Assembly (NCBI GenBank): GCA_048213135.1
Contig: PS015505.1
Span: 2,743-27,333, forward strand
DNA: 24,591 nt
DNA from: Reclinomonas americana ATCC 50394
Taxonomy: Eukaryota; Jakobida; Jakobea; Jakobida
Direction: 5' to 3'
In this document: one piece after another, positions 1 through 10,365 of the stretch
Layout of the letters: every line of letters begins with the position of its first letter
Numbering within the stretch: the stretch's first letter is position 1
Made by a program: the position numbers and the translations under genes
Notes under the pieces: model-generated
What the model was told of the DNA's origin: nothing
The model's input: only the letters and a program-made list of their open reading frames with translations
Databases searched by the model: none

Positions 1-1
1 T

Positions 2-696
2 CTGGCCAATGTCGCCGCTGGCCTCGTGAACTACTCGTCGGCCTCGGCCCGCGAGTGGTGGACCCCGAGCGAGGGCGAGCTGTCGCTCGACCGCCACCAG
101 TTGAAGAGCATCAGCTTTGCGAAGCCGTTTGATCAGGTGCCGCGTGTGGCCACCGGTCTGACCCAGGTGCACGCCTCGCGCAACGATCCCGACAACTACA
201 CCGGCACGGTGGTCGCCACCAGCGCCAAGGGCTTTGAGCATGAGTTGCGTACACACTGCTAGTCCATTCGCAGTGATCGGAAACACTTACACACGTGTCA
301 TGTTGCAGGGCTATTGTGCAGAGCAAGTCGCGCGTGCAGCAGCTGGCGTACTCGTGGCTGGCATTCCCGCCAGTGAGCCGCTCCGGCTACACGATGGAGA
401 CGGGCGATTATGCGCTCCGTGCCGATGGCGACTGCGCCAAGATCGAGTTCCCGACGGCGTTCGCTGCCGGCACCGAGGTCAAGTCACTGGTGTTTGCCAC
501 TGGCTGGGAGTTCAACTCGCACGATGACGAGCCGCTCGACTTTGACCTGGCGATCTCCACCACCACTGAGGACTGGATGGAGGTGTGCCTGGTCGGCGGC
601 ACTCGTGGCAACCTGAAGAAGGTGTCCTTCAACTGGGCTGCCTTTGGCATTCCATGGGCCCCCGTCGCCCCGCAGAGCGACGGTTCCCTCGCCTAA
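2..696 (+). CDS. H-type lectin domain protein, 3' part (5' end outside window)
   Basis: Two exons, 2-243 and 309-696, joined across a 65-bp intron (donor GTTGCG, acceptor TTGCAG); the stop is TAA at 694-696. The joined protein reads through a typical H-type lectin domain: 'SISFAKPFDQVPRVATGL', then 'GFEHEAIVQ', then 'YSWLAFP'. In this family the F-x-x-x-F-x-x-x-P-x-V strand and the final W-L-A strand are the hallmarks; the fold binds GalNAc-type sugars in snail agglutinin and Dictyostelium discoidin. A second, weaker copy follows ('KIEFPTAFAAGTEVKSLVF' to 'FNWAAFGIP'), so two tandem H-type folds are likely. No membrane segment is present in the visible part. Start codon and any signal peptide lie upstream of the window. 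The family call is firm; the ligand is unknown. Confidence 0.82.
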
Positions 697-890
697 TCGG
701 CCTGGTATCCTGAGCAATATCTATCCAACGCCTTCTTCTTCTTCTTCTGTTTGTTTGCTGTTTTGATGATGAGCCTGCTGGGTCTGTGCGGGAGAAGTGT
801 GCAGGAAAATACACAGCCATTCAGGCATCCTTCGATCATGAAAAAAGGGCATTGCATGACATTAACTAATCGTTGGGTGCAAGGCACTGC
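697..890. other. Convergent 3' intergenic region
   Basis: This 194-bp spacer separates the stop of the H-type lectin gene (+) from the stop of the MADS gene (-). It holds a short TTC microsatellite (about 731-746) and an A-rich run at 840-847. I see no convincing gene and no canonical AATAAA in the correct orientation for either gene. Confidence 0.5.
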
Positions 891-2876
891 TCAAGAGTGC
901 TTGGGTGACTGCGAAGCGGTGCTTGGAGGGGGCGGTGGCGGTTGCGGTTGTTCTGGTGGAGCGGCAAAGGCCTCGACAAACTTGGACGACGACATCTCCT
1001 CCAACGGTGTGACGGCTGTCAGCGCGCCACCTGGACTCGCCAGCGCATACAGACCACTGCTGCCACCACCCACACCACCACCGCCACTGTGCCCACCCAC
1101 ACCACCACCGCTGCCGTCGCCAAACGGCGAAAACAGACTGCCTGGTACCGAGGCAAGTCGTAACGGAGAGCGATTGGCAGGATGCTGTTGCTGTTGCTGT
1201 TGCTGTTGTGGATGTGACTGCGGCGGTTGTTGTGATGCCTGGAGAGAGTTGCCAGTGAGTGCGATGAGCGCTCTAGAGACCCCTGCACATCATCTCACCT
1301 TACTCGGGCCGAGAGGCAGACTCAGACCGAGTCGCCTACGTTTCGTGGACGGTGCACCGGAGGACTTGTCGTCGTCTGCAGTGTCGTCCGGCGGTCCACT
1401 CGTGGCCACAGTCGACAGCAGATGCACTCCTCCGCCGTTGTGATCGCGCTTGCCGAGAGTGGGAGTCGATTCCGCATGAGGAGTCGGCGTCGGCTGATCG
1501 GAGACGCTAAAGGGGAGCGGCAGGAGCGCTTGTGGAGTGAACGGAGCAGTAAAGCCGGGTGTAAAGGCGGAATCCTCCAGCAGGCGCGCGCTACTGCCGC
1601 CAGCCAGCAGCGGCTCATGAGGGGTGGTTGGATCGGCAAAGTACGAGCGCTGCGCAGTCGAGGCTGCCGCGGTCGCCGCGGGTGCTGGCGCGGCAGTCGG
1701 TGCACTAGGCGCCGGCATAGTGACCGTGGGCACCAGCAGCGGCAGTCCTCTGTTGGCCTGCACTGTGGACGCCGCCTCTGCCAGCAACATGGTCGTTGAT
1801 CCCGACGACACCGGCAGCGGCACAAACGATTGCGGCATCGCCGTGTACCCACTCAGCGCATGCAGTGGTGGCGGCGGCGGCTGAGATGCATGATTGCTGC
1901 TGTTGCCACGCGAGCGCGGCGGTGGCGAAGGTGTCGGCCGACCCGTCGACCGATCATCATCGTCGTCGTCGTCACCGGCGGCGGCGGCGACGGCAGCCGA
2001 CCTCGCCGTGCTGGCGGTCCCACGACCGCGTGTACCCGCTCGTGTAGCTCGTGATCCACGCGCACCATTGGTGGCCGGCTTGCGCTCCGTCTCGCTCTCC
2101 TCCTCCTCCTCATCATCCTCCTCCTCCTCTTCCTCATCGTCGTCTTCGTACTCCTCCTCCGCATCGTCCTCATCCTCGTCCTCATCGTCATCGTCGTCAC
2201 TGCTCGGCTTTCGTCGCCGTCCTTTCCCGCGCTTTCCTGCGGAAGCTGCGGCTCCTCCAGCGGTGCCACCGCCGCGAGCACGCGACGTCCGCTGCGGCGA
2301 CGGCGACGCCGAGGCGGTTCCACTGCGCTTCCGTCCCGTCTCAATGTCGTAGTTTTCCACTCGTCGCTGCTCCATGAGCACCACTCCACCCGCCGACGAC
2401 GATCCCGATCCGCCTTTGCGATTCAGTGCGTTGTGGTACGCATCCAGCAGGCTGGAGGGGTCGTCCTGGATGCAGGAGAGAGTGTGAGAGAGAGAGAGAC
2501 GGAGAATGATGCAAAGAGCGCACACACCGTCGAGCTGAACTCGTGCAGGCGGCGCTTCTCCGACATGACTGCATGTGCAGCGGGGAGAGTGAGAGTGAGA
2601 GTGAGGCGATGAGAGGGAAAAAAGTTCGAAATATGCAGGCGCACCAATGAGAAGCACTTTGGCGTCGCACAGCACCGAGAGCTCCATGGCTTTCTTCATG
2701 AGTCCCTCTTTGCGCTTACGAAAGGTCACTGTTGGTGAAGATGAAGAGAGAGAGAGGGAGAGTGAGAGGCAGTCAATTGTTGTGTTGTGGACGCAGACGA
2801 CGGGAGGAGGCGGTGGCGAACCTGAGCGCGCCTTGTCGGCTTCGATTCGCTGTATCACGATCTTCTTGCGACCCAT
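891..2876 (-). CDS. mef2: MEF2-like (type II) MADS-box transcription factor
   Basis: Five exons: 2876-2822, 2728-2645, 2568-2528, 2465-1299, 1238-891. They total 1,695 nt (564 aa) and every junction keeps phase. Residues 1-60 form a MADS domain starting 'MGRKKIVIQRI', with 'VTFRKRKEGLMKKAMELSVL' in the recognition helix. Residues 61-77 ('DDPSSLLDAYHNAL') align with the MEF2-specific extension ('ASTDMDKVLLKYTEY' in animals). The beta strand 'KVLLIVMSE' is closer to SRF ('VLLLVASE'). The rest looks disordered: a basic NLS-like patch 'KRGKGRRRK', an Asp/Glu tract at about 150-187, Pro/Ser/Ala-rich sequence, a second NLS-like 'TKRRRLG', polyQ near 460-466 and a Gly-rich tail. Introns are 60-93 bp with (CT)n tracts. 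Expected role: nuclear, dimeric, binding A/T-rich CArG or MEF2 sites. The class is well supported; strict orthology to MEF2 is probable. Confidence 0.88.
1183..1209 (-). repeat. CAG/CAA trinucleotide repeat coding for polyQ in the MADS protein
   Basis: On the minus strand this is an alternating CAA/CAG run giving about seven Gln in the last exon of the MADS gene. The CAA interruptions would limit slippage. Seen directly. Confidence 0.85.
2091..2210 (-). repeat. Low-complexity GAG/GAC repeat coding for the acidic tract of the MADS protein
   Basis: The plus strand shows runs of TCC, TCA and TCG; on the coding strand they are GAG/GAC/GAT codons for a region of nearly pure Asp and Glu. It follows a basic NLS-like patch directly. 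Acidic tracts of this kind can act in activation or chromatin contact, but no function can be read from sequence. Confidence 0.8.
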
Positions 2877-3123
2877 TGATGTGAAGTGAGAGAGAGTAGA
2901 GTGAGATAGAGAAGTGGGACTATATGGCTCGCGATCTGTAAACTCTTTTACAGTAGTGTCAACTCAGTTTTTCAGTGCACAGCTGCGATGCACCCCCGGC
3001 GCTGCGGATCCACAACGATTCATTCACCAACAAATAAAGCGGCAGCTGCCTCGATGATCTTCTCAACTCGCATCGCAAATGAGCCAATATTATAGATATC
3101 GAGCACACGACTTGCCATTGCCA
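2877..3123 (-). promoter_or_regulatory. Upstream region of the MADS gene and downstream flank of lectin copy A
   Basis: This 247-bp spacer lies between the MADS start codon (2876) and the favoured stop of lectin copy A (3124-3126); both genes run leftward. It has GA-rich sequence at 2885-2915 (CT-rich on the coding strand) and a TATA-like 'ctatatgg' near 2919-2926, about 45 bp upstream of the ATG. Similarity to the flank of copy B fades out near 3085. Promoter assignment is by position only. Confidence 0.4.
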
Positions 3124-6100
3124 TTAGTACCCAACACATCCACTGTGTGCACCAACAGTACTCAGTCGACATACATCTCAACGAACTCCCCTTCACATCC
3201 ACTCCACGCAACAGCTTGTGACAGAACGCCCACGATAGAATATCCACATCCTGCGTCACATCACCGACAGCGCCCGTGAAGCCAATGTAGCCGAATCCGC
3301 TGGCGTTGAGGATGCCCTGCATCGCAAGCAACGTCAGCGCCATCCCCTGAAACCTCTCTTGCGCTGCGAATGCATCTCATTCCATACGTACCCGTTGCTG
3401 CATGTGGTGCGTAGAGTACGCGCTGTCCAGCGTCACCTCCACCACCAGTGCCGGCCGTGCAAGATTGTCCACAAACACTGTCAAGCGACCGGCCTTCTCG
3501 AACGCCGGTGGGTGATACCTGTAGTTGCAATTCATAAGAAAATGCATGTGCTTGGCGAAAGCAACAACGACAAAGACGACGAACCACACCCGCACTGTGT
3601 GCACTTCCCCGTCCGACAGATTGGGAATGGACAGCGATGCTCCGAGCAAGTGCGATGTGGCGTGATCCGCAGAGATCGGCACACCCGACAGCGATGTGAA
3701 TACTGCCACACGCAAATCAGTCTCATTATCTCTCTCCACTACACGCACCACCACCGTCAGCAGATTGCTTCATCATACCTGCAACGTGATTGTCTGCATA
3801 GTTCACGTACTCGGTGGCATTGATCCACCAGTTGTCCAGGCCCTATCACCACAGTGATCATGATCAGTATCGACAGACAGTTAGTTTATCAGGCAGCTGC
3901 ACTGCACCCACCTGTTTGGGATCCGTGTACTCCTTGTTGAACTGTGTACGTGTTGTGCACACTGCAGTCAGCAACTACCAAGCACGCATTCCTCAACANN
4001 NNNNNNNNNNNNNNNNNNNNNNNNNNNNNNNNNNNNNNNNNNNNNNNNNNNNNNNNNNNNNNNNNNNNNNNNNNNNNNNNNNNNNNNNNNNNNNNNNNNN
4101 NNNNNNNNNNNNNNNNNNNNNNNNNNNNNNNNNNNNNNNNNNNNNNNNNNNNNNNNNNNNNNNNNNNNNNNNNNNNNNNNNNNNCACACACACTACAAAC
4201 CCAGGTGTCAAACTCGATAGCCAGAATGTTGCTCATGCCCTCGTATCCCAGACCTCGACCGACCGCCGATTGCGGATCTGTTGCCCAGCTGTCCGGCAGC
4301 AGGCCCTGATTGTCCATCGACAACGCCTTTTGCAGCACCAGCGCAAAGCCGTCGCCTCCCGCACAGAATCTACATGTCACATGCGTTGGCACACGCACGC
4401 ACACACACGCACTGCTCCCCCCAACAACGAACCCATCCAGCTCCGTGCACAGACCCGGATTGTGAATGCGGAACTTGAAGCGTGCCTCAAAGCCGTCCTT
4501 CATGTACACTGGATCACCGGCCCACACACCAGAGCGCAGGTTGCGATCGGTCAGCATCGGGACCGCACCGGCCTGTCGTCGAGTCAGTCGCATGACACGG
4601 TTCGGCATTGGTGCGATGTCGTCGAACACAAACTGCGCAATGGAGTCAGAGAAAAAACGCACAGTCTAATACACAGCTCGACAGACACACTGCAGCAGTA
4701 CCTGTGGCAAAATACTGTACAATGCGGACGCGGCGTTTGTGTCCACAGTCACCAACATGCTCAGCGATGTCAAATCGCGCGCTGTCAGCAATAGGCAGTT
4801 GCCCACAGTCACTGACGTCATGCTGTCACCGACAACTTCTACGGCAGCGCCGGGAGCATCCTGACAGCGGAAATCCGTAAAGTTGAAATCTGTGGTCGCA
4901 GTAATCTAATCAGAACAACACACAGCACACTGCTCATCTCTTCTCAACACATACCAAGCCACAGTTGGAACGTGTATTGCGACGGACCACTCTTTTGTGG
5001 GAACTGATTGTCGCCCAGGACACCAACGTAGTACGAGGAGCAGCCGACCGGCGTGCACGAACCTGCATGTACGCCACAATCAGGATCAGTCCGCTGCACC
5101 ANNNNNNNNNNNNNNNNNNNNNNNNNNNNNNNNNNNNNNNNNNNNNNNNNNNNNNNNNNNNNNNNNNNNNNNNNNNNNNNNNNNNNNNNNNNNNNNNNNN
5201 NNNNNNNNNNNNNNNNNNNNNNNNNNNNNNNNNNNNNNNNNNNNNNNNNNNNNNNNNNNNNNNNNNNNNNNNNNNNNNNNNNNNNNNNNNNNNNNNNNNN
5301 NNNNNNNNNNNNNNNNNNNNNNNNNNNNNNNNNNNNNNNNNNNNNNNNNNNNNNNNNNNNNNNNNNNNNNNNNNNNNNNNNNNNNNNNNNNNNNNNNNNN
5401 NNNNNNNNNNNNNNNNNNNNNNNNNNNNNNNNNNNNNNNNNNNNNNNNNNNNNNNNNNNNNNNNNNNNNNNNNNNNNNNNNNNNNNNNNNNNNNNNNNNN
5501 NNNNNNNNNNNNNNNNNNNNNNNNNNNNNNNNNNNNNNNNNNNNNNNNNNNNNNNNNNNNNNNNNNNNNNNNNNNNNNNNNNNNNNNNNNNNNNNNNNNN
5601 NNNNNNNNNNNNNNNNNNNNNNNNNNNNNNNNNNNNNNNNNNNNNNNNNNNNNNNNNNNNNNNNNNNNNNNNNNNNNNNNNNNNNNNNNNNNNNNNNNNN
5701 NNNNNNNNNNNNNNNNNNNNNNNNNNNNNNNNNNNNNNNNNNNNNNNNNNNNNNNNNNNNNNNNNNNNNNNNNNNNNNNNNNNNNNNNNNNNNNNNNNNN
5801 NNNNNNNNNNNNNNNNNNNNNNNNNNNNNNNNNNNNNNNNNNNNNNNNNNNNNNNNNNNNNNNNNNNNNNNNNNNNNNNNNNNNNNNNNNNNNNNNNNNN
5901 NNNNNNNNNNNNNNNNNNNNNNNNNNNNNNNNNNNNNNNNNNNNNNNNNNNNNNNNNNNNNNNNNNNNNCCTCTCACTACTCTCTCTCTCTCTCTCTCTC
6001 TCATACACTCACCGTACGAGTCAAAGTCCTCAGAGCGAATGTCGATCGCCCACGGATTGCTTTCGCGAACAGATGTGAAGTCCCAGTCGCCCACCGCTGG

Positions 6101-9100
6101 TGCTTTGCCGCGCGAAATGTACACGTCGATATTGTCGCCGAGACGCAGATAGTCGATGGTGCGCACCACCACATGCAGATCAAAGTACCTGCACGGCAGT
6201 GAGGATGTGACAGACAGAATGTGGCGAGCAGAAGACACACAAACCGGTGCTTTGGAGTGACCTTGTACAGTGCCATGCGATTGGGGAACCTGAGCGATCG
6301 CGACGAGTGATGAGTTTGTACATGTATCACCACCTCGCTCCTCTCGGGTGAGAACAACACAAAACAGAGGGAGGGAATCAGCTACGCAACACCTCCTCCA
6401 GTGTCTGCATTCCGTTCTCCTTCCACTTGTTGTATACAGGCCACGAACTCACTGGACTCTGCATGTGTACAAATCGATCTCAGAGCACTGCAGCCACTTT
6501 GGTGGTGGCTTCTGCTCACACGTCAAACCTGGAAATCGGTAACATCCAAACCGTCGTCGTGGAACTGTGCCGACAGACTGTTGTACGAGAACAGGCCATT
6601 GCAGACGCCAGCGTCGCTGATGCACACGCCTCGCGTCACCGAGTGCGTGGTGGCTGTGAAGATGCCGAAGGGATTCGTGCCCAGCGGCGCACACCTGATG
6701 CAAGGCGTGTTGTCGGTCAACAAATGTTCCACCCACAGCAAGTCAGTGGCTCTACTGCTGCAACTCACCACCCGCAACCAGATCCGGCCAGCAGCGAGTC
6801 ACCTGTTGCATGTGAGACAGAGAGTCGCGTGTGAGACGCCAAACGTCTTCATCGAGACAACTCGCTCCCATGATACACACTCACCAGCACAGGCTCCACC
6901 ACTCTGCGACAGCCACGATATGTTGGGAAGTGGATTCGTATACTGTGCGCATCGCAGGTGAGCACTTCTAACACGCAGCATGCTGGCGTCACTGATCAGA
7001 TAACATGTGGCATACGTGCCTGACTCGGTCGCAAGTTGATGTTGTACCACTGCACGAGCGCGTCTTCAGTGCGCCCCTTCAACACAAAGATACAAGGAGA
7101 GCACAAACGCACCCCACAGAGGCTGACGAGAAGCGGGTTCGTCAGGCTGCTGATCGGCCAGGCTGATTTGCCATCACTGGCACACACAATGTAAGTGCCG
7201 ACAGTGGAGACGGGATCCGTGATGCAAATGCCACTGCTGGTGACCGGATCGACGACCGCAATGGTGCAAAGATTGCTGGCAGACGAGCACGTTGTATCCG
7301 AAGGATTGCTGGTGATACTGATTGTATCACCGACAGCGACGCCCACATACGTAATCGTCAAAGTGTCACCACCGGTCTCACGAATGACGCGAGGAGAGAA
7401 GGATCCCACTGCAGCCACACAAGTGTGTCACTCACTCATTGCGCAACTATTCGCGTGCGTGACGGTGCCACACATACCCACAGCCAACGGCACTGGCGGA
7501 CTGGCAGAGCTGCCGACGCGGCGCCAGTTGTTTCCGTACGTGGTGGCCGTCACCAGCAGCTGCACGCCGGACTCTTCGGTTCCAGTGGACAAGTCGAGAA
7601 TGTCGCCGTACTCGTATCCAGTGCCGGCCACGTCGATCGAGTCAACAGACGTCACCAATCCTGTCGTACCATCAGCAGTGACAGTGAACGTGGCACCAGT
7701 GCCGTGGCCACCAAAGGTCGTGAACTGCCCGCTAGAGTTGAAACGCCCATCGCCATGGTTCACCAGCTGGACCGACAGCACACCGCCGACCTCCGTGCCG
7801 CCAACAAGGACACACACCGTGTACGTATCTGCCAAAAGAAATGAGCACACTCCGGAGACGAGAAACGAATACCGGCGAGCAAATCTACCTGCCACTGGAG
7901 CGCTCGTGGACACCAATGAGAACGTATTACTCGAGATGGGAAGAGCGACGCTGGGATCGATGCCAGCATGTGGGCAATCCAATCCTGCACCGCCACCAAG
8001 CAATTAACCAACTGGGCGATTTGCAGCGAAAATCGAAGCACGTTCACCACACCACACACCTTCGTAGACCGTGGCAACATCCGTGTCGTCGCCGTAGCCA
8101 CCAACATTGGATAGGGTGAAGGCGTCAGTGCCACCAGTGAACGTCAGCAGCGTCGGCGAGTACGAATCGTAGTAGACTGCATGCATCAAGTTGTGAGTGA
8201 GTCATAGGCATTTCGCCCACCACATGCAAGAGTCGAACCGACAGTGATGGTAGGAGGCGAGGAGAGCAGTGCGCCACCATACGGCGTGTAGCACACGTAG
8301 TAAGTGCCTGGTGTCTGCAACCCAACACCACCCACAGTGATCATCATCTTCACATTTGGTCCGGTGGTCTGCAGAACTTTTGTCAGTATTTGGCGTACGA
8401 AGAAGACACAGCGTGCTCTGCAGTAGCAGCACACAATGTGACGCAACAGAGTCGAGAAACTCCTTTCGCGGACCCGTGGCCAGAATGGGCGACACAGTGC
8501 AGGACGCATCGATGCTGAAATGCACCGTGTCGGTGACTTTCAGACCCACACCGCTCAGCGTCAGCTGTGCGCCAATATCGAATGCGGGAATGCGGGTTGG
8601 CTGCACGCTGACCATGGTAAGTGACGACAAGTCATCTGTGCGCACAGTGGGTCATGTGGCAACAAGTCAGAGCGGCGCATCGCAGCGTCGACGGTGACAT
8701 CCAGTAAAAACGTAACATGCCGACAAAACACCGGATGAGGGGACTTGCACGAGGCTTGATACACCCGCGTAAGAGATGCACAGAGCAAAGTTGGTGCGAG
8801 CCGACAGTCCGCTGCCACCCATGTGTACGTGCAGCTCGGTCTGCCGTCGGGAGGGAGAGCGATGCATGTTCGATGAGGACAGACCATATGGCAGGACTGG
8901 GGAAGCACAAACCTCGTGTGGGTTGGTGAACGAGGTCCCCGTCAATGCATCCAGTGCCACGTCCGTGCATGAAGATACCGCGCCAGCAGGCGTCGCAAAC
9001 ACCTTGTCGACCGTGTGCAAGTTCGCACCGAAAATCACGATGCGCGCGTACGGATCGTTGGCTCTGATCCCCAGTGGCAGCAGTCCGCTGACAGTGGACG

Positions 9101-9735
9101 CACGCAGAGTCCACCCACCGACTCGCCTGTGCGAATGCAGGGAGAGAGAGAGATCAAAGTCTGTCAGCAACGAGCTTCTGAGAAGCACGTGCAGCAATCA
9201 ATATATCCGCTGCGCAACATCTTGTCTCCCGTGGCAAACTGATAGCACACGTAGTAGTCACCGGATGGCACAGAGTCCGCCAGCACGTAGCGTTCCGTGG
9301 ACACGCCCGAGTCACCGTTCACCGCCGGCGTGTCGTCACTCAACGGGACATCGGTTGTCGCACAGCTGGAACTCGTCGACAGAAACACAATGTCATTGTC
9401 GGTGGCGGTGGCCAGCGAGGAGCCAGTGATGGTGATCTTGTCGGGTGAATCCAAGCTGAGAACATTACCACGCACCACCGCCGGCGTGAAGAGTTGCACA
9501 ATGCCGGTGCGCGCTGGCACTGTGGAGGGCGGCGGTGGAGGTCCGCCAGGCTTGCCGGCCTCGACCACAGTGGCGCAACACAGCACGAGCAAGAGCACTG
9601 CTCATGTAGGTCAGCGTCAGCGCATGAGAGAGTGCAAGAAATGCGAGTGAGAGAGAGAGAGAGAGTGAGAGTGAGACCTGCGTATATCCATGGCGTGCGG
9701 TGGTATGTTCGGAATGAAGACGATGCCGCCGCCAT
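3124..9735 (-). CDS. Secreted multidomain lectin, copy A: Cys/Tyr beta-sandwich repeats, Cys-rich module, PPC-like domain, L-type lectin
   Basis: Start 9735, first exons 9735-9678 and 9597-9219; with exons matching copy B the product is about 1,236 aa. Residues 1-34 form a signal peptide ('VLLLVLCCATVVEA'). Residues 45-700 hold about five repeats, each with a 'D-x-I-T-I-T-G' type strand, a Cys-bearing middle and a closing strand such as 'GDYYVCY', 'GTYYVCY' or 'GTYIVCA'. Residues 690-770 are Cys-rich ('GACAGDSLL', 'GCGWCAPLG', 'GVCNGLFSY'). Residues 775-900 resemble a PPC beta sandwich ('IDVYISRG', 'CSSYYVGVLGD'). The L-type lectin occupies about 960-1236: exon 4632-4433 'DGFEARFKFRI', exon 4369-4201 'GGDGFALVLQ' and 'NILAIEFDTW', then 'FNKEYTDPKQ' and 'YIGFTGAVG...DILSWAF'. 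The flanking exons join in phase across both gaps, so both gaps probably lie in introns. No TM or GPI signal is seen. Function inferred: extracellular carbohydrate binding. The 3' end is less sure: an unspliced reading would run to 3020. Confidence 0.78.
3999..4184. other. Assembly gap (186 N)
   Basis: The run of N lies between lectin exons ending 'EFDTW' (4201) and starting 'FNKEYTDPKQ' (just below 3950) in copy A. Both boundaries are phase 0 and the protein joins smoothly, so the gap is probably wholly intronic. Confidence 0.95.
5102..5969. other. Assembly gap (868 N)
   Basis: The N run lies in copy A between the exon ending 'DFDSYG' and the exon 5062-4955 starting 'SCTPVGCSSYYV'. Both boundaries are phase 1, so no coding sequence need be missing. 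A (CT)n microsatellite borders its right side. Confidence 0.95.
5970..6003 (+). repeat. (CT)n microsatellite at gap edge
   Basis: A run of CT dinucleotides abuts the 868-N gap and lies in an intron of lectin copy A. The same repeat, shorter, abuts the gap in copy B at 11846-11872. On the coding strand it is (GA)n, starting just after the donor GTGAGTG. Confidence 0.85.
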
Positions 9736-9950
9736 CTCACGAAGATACAGAGGTGGAAGCTGTCAGTGTGGGAGTGTTGACGACAAGCGACGTGTGTGCG
9801 TGAATGCGTGCGTGCGCGAAGGTGGGCACAACGAGCAGTGCGTGGAGGGCCACACACAACTTGCAGTCTAATCAATGTCCTGCTGGCCTGTGCGCACCAC
9901 ATAAGTCCGCTTTTGCTGTTTTGCTCGTGGGTGCACCGAGCTGCAGACAC
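9736..9950. promoter_or_regulatory. Duplicated copy of the lectin/RanBPM divergent promoter
   Basis: This 215-bp region lies upstream of lectin copy A and matches in patches the 170-bp region 15592-15761: 'gccatctc-cga' beside the lectin start, then 'cagaggtgg'. It probably still drives copy A to the left; to the right it faces only the RanBPM relic. No TATA box is evident. Confidence 0.5.
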
Positions 9951-10365
9951 ATGTCCTCCGTGTGCCTACCACCACGAGGTGCATGGGTTGCACATTTCAC
10001 AAACGTCGAGCGCGATCACCGTGTCAGAGAGTGGGGATGGTCATCGCCACTCTCCTGTTCCTCGCCCTCTCTCTCTTTCTCGCACTTCCTGTTCACCCCT
10101 GCGACTTCTCGCTTCTCATACACTCCGTGGTCTTCGGCGACAGTGTCGTTGGAGGACGAAGAGGGCGGACTGAGGAGACGATCGGCCTGGTGCGCATACG
10201 ACCTCATTATGCGGAAGAGGCTGGCGGCTGGCCACCTTTCAAGGTCTCTCTGGGTTGTCGCTCGATTTCGTGCGTCCGCTGCACCTCTCTCTCTCTCTCT
10301 CTTGAAAGGAGCGGTCATCGGAACGCTTGTCTGTAGCTTCGCTTGTGTGCGCGCCACTCATCGGT
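9951..10365 (+). pseudogene. Truncated, decayed 5' fragment of the RanBPM-like gene
   Basis: The fragment is collinear with the intact gene at 15762-16260. Its ATG at 9951 starts 'MSSVCLPP', against 'MSSLYYLL' in the intact gene, followed by a matching 'gggttgcac' (GTTGCG donor in the intact copy). Farther on, 'EEAGGWPPFK' matches '[11 protein letters not shown]', then a CT-rich tract and 'ttgaaaggagcggtcatcgg' match the exon 3 acceptor. The exon 3 remnant reads 'AVIGTLVCSFACVRATHR' and then a stop, against '[18 protein letters not shown]'. Nearly all of the SPRY domain and everything after it are absent. It is best explained as a by-product of the tandem duplication; a functional short transcript cannot be excluded. 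Confidence 0.72.

Larger units (their letters stand above)
3085..10365. repeat. Tandem duplication, unit 1 (lectin copy A + promoter + RanBPM 5' relic)
   Basis: This segment aligns in the same order with 10565 to about 16260. The left edge is where 'gatatcgagcacacga' begins to match (3097 and 10574); the right edge is in RanBPM exon 3, where 'cgccactcatcggtg' matches 'cgctccactcatccggtg'. Exons of the lectin gene are nearly identical, while the right-hand end is strongly diverged. Edges are accurate to some tens of bases. Confidence 0.8.

Noticed and set aside
3020-3200. Unspliced C-terminal extension of lectin copy A to a stop at 3020, with a 'CWVLMAMA' stretch that could be a membrane segment
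   Set aside because: A 70-bp intron with the recurrent GTTGCG donor and a CAG acceptor is present in both copies and ends the protein in 'HKLGCVGY'. The extension differs completely between copies after 3085/10565 and has no coding look. It is kept only as a less likely alternative.
3999-5969. Open frames spanning runs of N
   Set aside because: They are artefacts of translating unknown bases; no coding claim is made inside the gaps.
7195-8007. Plus-strand open frames opposite the lectin repeats
   Set aside because: They have no domain similarity and are interrupted at different places in the two copies. The minus-strand frame shows the signal peptide, repeats and conserved Cys.
9951-10365. 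Relic region read as an independent small gene encoding a basic or hydrophobic peptide
   Set aside because: Its order, start codon, CT tract and acceptor match the RanBPM 5' end closely, so a truncated duplicate explains it better.
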